DNA of 64,000 bases from Arthrobacter sp. CDRTa11. GTDB taxonomy: Bacteria > Actinomycetota > Actinomycetes > Actinomycetales > Micrococcaceae. The translations under genes were made by a program, and so were the position numbers. Below, piece by piece: positions 60,548-64,000 of this stretch (the stretch's first letter is position 1; every line of letters begins with the position of its first letter). The notes under the pieces are model-generated. The model ran no database searches. It was not told where the DNA came from and saw only the letters and a list, made by a program, of their open reading frames with translations. The stretch spans positions 1,302,001-1,366,000 of the forward strand of contig NZ_CP044532.1 of assembly GCF_026427775.1 (NCBI RefSeq), written 5' to 3'.

Positions 60548-61024
60548 TCAGGGCACCGCAAACTGGATGGGCGGGGTGGTGATGGGTCCGCCGCACTGCT
60601 CGGTTCCACCCACCCTGGTCCACACAAGGCCCTGATCTTTCTCGGCAATGACGGTGCCGTCCGCGGCGATGGCCTTCACGGTGACTTCCGGCGGCGTCCC
60701 GGAATTCAGCGTGAACACCCAGGTGTCCTTGTCCTCGCGGTGGCTGTAAAAGGGTGCCAGGCTGACGGTCGGCTGGGGCGCGGGGGCGAACTCGGTGACC
60801 ACGGTTTTCGAGGGTGCCGGCGCGGCCGTGGGCTCCGGCTGGGAGCATCCGGTCTTGCCGCACACGCTCACCCGATCGACGGCCGCGGCATTTCCCTCGA
60901 TGTTCACAGTGATGCTGCTGACGTAGCCGATGGCCGGGCACGCCAGGGGTGTGCAGCCTGTGCTCGGCACAACCCCAATCACGGCGACGATCAGCACACC
61001 CAGGGTCCCCCAACCTGATTTCAT
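60548..61024 (-). CDS. Hypothetical lipoprotein
   Basis: A 158-residue secreted protein. The signal peptide ends in a lipobox-like STGC at about residue 24. Cysteines at positions near 29, 55 and 60 could form a disulfide pair, followed by a Pro/Ala linker and a C-terminal beta-rich domain (WVFTLNSGTPPEVTVKAIA). The product probably sits at the outside of the membrane. No family recognised. Confidence 0.7.
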   Translation of the reverse strand: MKSGWGTLGVLIVAVIGVVPSTGCTPLACPAIGYVSSITVNIEGNAAAVDRVSVCGKTGCSQPEPTAAPAPSKTVVTEFAPAPQPTVSLAPFYSHREDKDTWVFTLNSGTPPEVTVKAIAADGTVIAEKDQGLVWTRVGGTEQCGGPITTPPIQFAVP

Positions 61025-61103
61025 GGTGCGAGTCTACGCGGCCGAAGGATCCGGCATGCTCGACTCCGGGCCGCTCCCGCCCGGCACAACAACCCGGCAC
61101 AAC

Positions 61104-61165
61104 AAACTGACTCGCAGCTAACGTCGTCAAACGCGCTGATGAGGACGTTAGCTGCCAGTCAGTTT
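61104..61165. repeat. 22-bp imperfect inverted repeat after ctaD
   Basis: Left arm 61104-61125 and right arm 61144-61165 pair at 21 of 22 positions, with an 18-base loop. On the minus strand the structure is followed by TTTGTTGTG, so it can act as terminator for ctaD, ending 24 bases after its stop. The stem is unusually long for a terminator. A 13-bp tandem duplication (CCCGGCACAACAA at 61080-61092 and 61093-61105) adjoins and slightly overlaps the left arm. Confidence 0.75.
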
Positions 61166-61188
61166 GGAAGAGAGATTAGGGGCGAGCG

Positions 61189-62943
61189 TTACTCGTCCGG
61201 ATTGGGGCTGCGGACGTCCTTTTCGCCGATGTCGGCGGCGCCCAGGGCCGCGGCGGCCGGAGAGTGGACGGGTTCGTGTTCGCGGACCCTGATCTCCGGA
61301 TGGTGCAGGTCCAAGGCCGGGCGCTCCGAGCGGATGCGCGGCAATGACGTGAAGTTGTGGCGCGGCGGCGGGCAGGACGTGGCCCACTCCAGCGAGGCGC
61401 CGAAGCCCCACGGATCGTCCACGGTGACCTTCTCGCCGGCCCGCCACGTGACGTAGACGTTCCAGAGGAACGGGATCATGGACGCGCCGAGCAAATAGGA
61501 GCCGATGGTGGAGAACTGGTTCATCCACATGAAGTTGTCCTCCACCAGATAATCTGCGTACCGGCGGGGCATGCCCACGGCGCCGAGCCAGTGCTGGATG
61601 AGGAACGTGCCGTGGAAGCCCAGGAACAGCATCCAGAAGTGGATCTTGCCCAGGCGCTCGTTGAGCATGGTGCCGGTGAACTTGGGCCACCAGAAGTAGA
61701 AGCCGGCGAACATCGCGAACACCACCGTGCCGAACACCACGTAGTGGAAGTGCGCCACCACGAAGTAGGAGTCGGAGACGTGGAAGTCCAGCGGCGGCGA
61801 CGCCAGGATGATGCCGGTCAGGCCGCCGAAAAGGAAGGTGATGATGAAGCCCAGGCTCCAGAGCATGGGCGTCTCGAAGGTCAGCGAGCCGCCCCACATG
61901 GTGCCGATCCAGTTGAAGAACTTCACGCCGGTGGGCACCGCGATCAGCATGGTCATAAAGGCGAAGAACGGCAGGAGCACGGATCCTGTCACGTACATGT
62001 GGTGCGCCCAGACTGTCATGGACAGGGCGGCGATGGCGATGGTGGCGTACACCAGGCCCTTGTAGCCGAAAATCGGTTTGCGGCTGAAGACCGGGAAAAT
62101 TTCGGACACGATGCCGAAGAACGGCAGCGCGATGATGTACACCTCGGGGTGGCCGAAGAACCAGAACAGGTGCTGCCAGAGTACGGCGCCGCCGTTGTTC
62201 GGATCGTAGATGTGGGCGCCGAACCGCCGGTCAGCGCCGAGTCCGAACAGGGCTGCGGCCAGCGGCGGGAACGCCATGATCACCAGGATGGACGTGACCA
62301 GGGCATTCCAGGTGAAGATGGGCATCCGCCACATGGTCATGCCGGGGGCGCGCATACAGATGATGGTGGTGATGAAGTTGACGGCGCCCAGGATGGTGCC
62401 GAAGCCGGACAACGCCAGGCCGAACACCCACAGGTCCCCGCCGACGCCGGGGCTGAACGTTGTGTTGTTCAGCGGCGCATAGGCGAACCAGCCAAAGGAC
62501 GCCGCGCCCTGGGGTGTGATGAATCCGGAGACGGCGATGGTCGAGCCGAAGAGGAAGAACCAGAATGCCAGGGCGTTCAGCCGCGGGAACGCGACGTCAG
62601 GGGCGCCGATCTGCAGCGGCATGATGACGTTCGTGAACCCGGCGAAGAGCGGGGTGGCGAACATGAGCAGCATCATGGTGCCGTGCATGGTGAACAGCTG
62701 GTTGTACTGCTCCTTGGTCTGCAGGATCTGCATGCCAGGTTCGTAAAGCTCAGCCCGGATGAGCAGGGCCATCACCCCGGCCATCATAAAGAACACAAAC
62801 GACGCGATCAGGTACATGTACCCGATGACCTTGTGGTCTGTGGAGGTAACCCAAGTGACGATGAGGCTGCCTTTGCGCCGCGGTACCACCGCGGGTGATG
62901 CCGTGGCGGCTACCCCTTCAGATGATTGTCCTGTGATGGCCAA
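61189..62943 (-). CDS. ctaD: Cytochrome c oxidase subunit I
   Basis: A 584-residue haem-copper oxidase subunit with 12 membrane helices, the catalytic core reducing oxygen to water. Haem-a ligand His in [12 protein letters not shown] near residue 85, the active-site WFFGHPEVY near 263 with the His-Tyr crosslink pair, HHMY near 313, and HFHYVVFG near 398 with the haem-a3 ligand are all there. The start is a TTG at 62943 with GAGGTG six bases upstream. The C-terminal 60 residues are a hydrophilic tail ([21 protein letters not shown]). It is not beside ctaC, ctaE or ctaF here, so it may be a second copy. Confidence 0.95.
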   Translation of the reverse strand: MAITGQSSEGVAATASPAVVPRRKGSLIVTWVTSTDHKVIGYMYLIASFVFFMMAGVMALLIRAELYEPGMQILQTKEQYNQLFTMHGTMMLLMFATPLFAGFTNVIMPLQIGAPDVAFPRLNALAFWFFLFGSTIAVSGFITPQGAASFGWFAYAPLNNTTFSPGVGGDLWVFGLALSGFGTILGAVNFITTIICMRAPGMTMWRMPIFTWNALVTSILVIMAFPPLAAALFGLGADRRFGAHIYDPNNGGAVLWQHLFWFFGHPEVYIIALPFFGIVSEIFPVFSRKPIFGYKGLVYATIAIAALSMTVWAHHMYVTGSVLLPFFAFMTMLIAVPTGVKFFNWIGTMWGGSLTFETPMLWSLGFIITFLFGGLTGIILASPPLDFHVSDSYFVVAHFHYVVFGTVVFAMFAGFYFWWPKFTGTMLNERLGKIHFWMLFLGFHGTFLIQHWLGAVGMPRRYADYLVEDNFMWMNQFSTIGSYLLGASMIPFLWNVYVTWRAGEKVTVDDPWGFGASLEWATSCPPPRHNFTSLPRIRSERPALDLHHPEIRVREHEPVHSPAAAALGAADIGEKDVRSPNPDE

Positions 62944-63092
62944 TTTTTCACCTCGTCCGGACGGTGCCTATGGGCCCGTGTGCATGAGCCCCCTCATCAG
63001 CCCGGAATAACATTCCGAGGTCCTGATTTCCTTCAGGTTACCCATGAATGCCGCTCCGGGAAAGGGTTTCAGGGGTGCACGCGGAGGGGTTC

Positions 63093-63827
63093 TTAGGGCA
63101 GCCCCATCGCGTTCCGCACTTCGTCCAGGATGTGGTGCATGGCGGTCTCGGCGGTGGTCGCGTCACCGCGGGCGACGGCGGCGGCAACATCCTCGTGCGC
63201 CTGAAGTGCTTCGTCCCGTGGCCTGAACGGCATCAGGCCCTGCTTCGTCCGGCTGGTCAGGACCTCGGCCACCATCCCTTCTAGGGCAGTGAACATTTCG
63301 TTGCCGCAACTCTGCAGCAGCAGGCAGTGGAATTGGATATCGGCGGCCAGGAACGCCTCCAGCTCCCCGGCTTCGCCCAGGCGCCTCAGCTCGGCGGCAA
63401 GGGCAGTCAGTTTGGCGCGCTCCGCCGCGCTGGCACGGCGGGCAGCCCCGGCCGCGGCGATGGGTTCGACGGCGATCCGCAACTCCGTGAGGCTGCTGTA
63501 CTGTTCCGCCCGGCTGTCGGAGGCAAGGCGCCAGCGCACCAGCTTGGGGTCAAAAACATTCCACAGCGCCCGCTCCTGGACCACAATGCCAACGCGGCGC
63601 CGCGAGTAGACGAGGTTCATCGACTCCAAAACCTTCATGGTGTCGCGCGCGACGGTCCGGGAAACCCCATACTCCTGCTGAAGCGTGTCCAAGGTGAGGC
63701 GGCTGCCTGGCGGGAGGCTGCCGGAAGCGATGGCAACGCCTACCGCCTCAAGAACGCGTCCCTGCATCGCGGGGGAAGCCCCGCCGTCGTCCGCTTCATC
63801 CGCGGGCCCAACTGTCGCCGTCGACAT
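63093..63827 (-). CDS. GntR-family regulator with FCD domain
   Basis: A 244-residue FadR/GntR-type regulator. The winged helix (GSLPPGSRLTLDTLQQEYGV) is followed by SRTVARDTMKVLESMNLV. The C-terminal FCD domain has the metal-ligand pattern LRIAVEPIAAAGAARRASA near 110, with the later DIQFHCLLLQSCGN near 165 and EAHEDVAAAVARGD near 207, His residues kept. Such regulators respond to organic acids or sugar acids. The operator-like region at 63883-63939 lies just upstream, so the gene may control itself and a divergent gene beyond the window. Confidence 0.9.
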   Translation of the reverse strand: MSTATVGPADEADDGGASPAMQGRVLEAVGVAIASGSLPPGSRLTLDTLQQEYGVSRTVARDTMKVLESMNLVYSRRRVGIVVQERALWNVFDPKLVRWRLASDSRAEQYSSLTELRIAVEPIAAAGAARRASAAERAKLTALAAELRRLGEAGELEAFLAADIQFHCLLLQSCGNEMFTALEGMVAEVLTSRTKQGLMPFRPRDEALQAHEDVAAAVARGDATTAETAMHHILDEVRNAMGLP

Positions 63828-63882
63828 TTTGCTGCCTCCATCCGCGCTCGAGGCGCCCTCTCATCATAGGCAATATGACGAA

Positions 63883-63939
63883 AAGGTATGACTTGTGACA
63901 CTCAAAGATAGTATCTATCGCGATGAAAGGTGATACCTT
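63883..63939. promoter_or_regulatory. Nested inverted repeats, candidate GntR operator
   Basis: AAGGTAT (63883-63889) and its complement ATACCTT (63933-63939) face each other across 43 bases. Between them is GATAG-TAT-CTATC (63907-63919). The stretch is AT-rich and lies 55 bases upstream of the GntR gene start. Position and symmetry suggest an autoregulatory and divergent promoter site. Confidence 0.5.
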
Positions 63940-64000
63940 ATCTCCAGTGCACTCGCCTGCTATCCAGACGGCAGTGCACGTGAGCTTCTTCACTAAGCCA

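Noticed and set aside
61357-62898. 513-residue frame opposite ctaD
   Set aside because: It is an antisense shadow of a highly GC3-biased gene, with a His/Gln/Glu-rich composition and no start signal or domain.
1-64000. CRISPR array, rRNA, tRNA, replication origin or integrase with att sites
   Set aside because: No regular spaced repeats, rRNA-like stretches, tRNA-like cloverleafs, dnaA-box clusters or integrase genes were seen.

Overview
The window looks like a chromosome segment of a high-GC actinobacterium, most probably Arthrobacter, Pseudarthrobacter or a close relative in the Micrococcaceae. This rests on gene content (CGNR regulator, NiCoT nickel transporter, actinobacterial-type CtaD, DUF2087, BTAD regulator), frequent GTG/TTG starts with strong Shine-Dalgarno sites, and strongly GC-biased third positions. 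No rRNA, tRNA or CRISPR array was seen.

Positions 1-18.4 kb are a defence island that reads visibly more AT-rich than the rest. On the minus strand lies a tight run: m5C DNA methyltransferase, a very large protein joining an N-terminal GHKL (sacsin-type) ATPase to a C-terminal SF2 helicase, a UvrD-like SF1 helicase, DrmA and DrmB. DrmA, DrmB and a cytosine methylase are the hallmark of DISARM. However, no phospholipase-D gene (drmC) and no drmD or drmE are visible, and the two extra ATPase/helicase genes occupy the operon instead. Facing it is a 5'-truncated gene with an EVE/PUA-like front and a NO VEIN (DUF3883) back carrying an ExK nuclease-like motif. Upstream lies a DUF262-HNH (GmrSD-like) protein and three unrecognised small or medium genes. 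This is the best candidate for an incompletely described system.

18.7-33.4 kb is mostly metabolic: DUF4230, a DUF6994-like protein, a hemerythrin-domain protein, an MFS carrier, proline iminopeptidase, a SLAC1-type channel, an MBL hydrolase and an alpha/beta hydrolase. Divergent from the last is a run of thiolase (PcaF-like), flavin reductase, hydrolase-NTF2 fusion, enoyl-CoA hydratase and CGNR regulator, which looks like a catabolic pathway ending in beta-oxidation-like steps. A rhodanese gene after it carries a one-base frameshift. A fossil 3' end of a phoD gene lies at 21.5 kb.

33.6-36.3 kb holds a serine-hydrolase-like lipoprotein that has lost its SxxK nucleophile, and an IS110 element with a highly structured 5' non-coding end (candidate bridge RNA). 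36.3-46.2 kb has an amine oxidase, a BTAD regulator, a two-component system, a TacAT-type toxin-antitoxin pair with a direct-repeat operator, and lipoprotein/membrane genes. 46.2-47.1 kb is a decayed stretch with a terminase-small-subunit-like pseudogene.

47.1-64 kb holds a subtilisin-like protease, a TetR-controlled cupin and nickel-transporter operon with a perfect 26-bp palindromic operator, a Tat-exported PhoD, duplicated alpha/beta hydrolases flanking an alphaproteobacterial-type prephenate dehydratase, a potassium channel, small enzymes, a cold-shock gene with a long structured leader, a stand-alone ctaD and a GntR/FCD regulator. Starts given here were often moved from the longest frame to a codon with a convincing ribosome-binding site.
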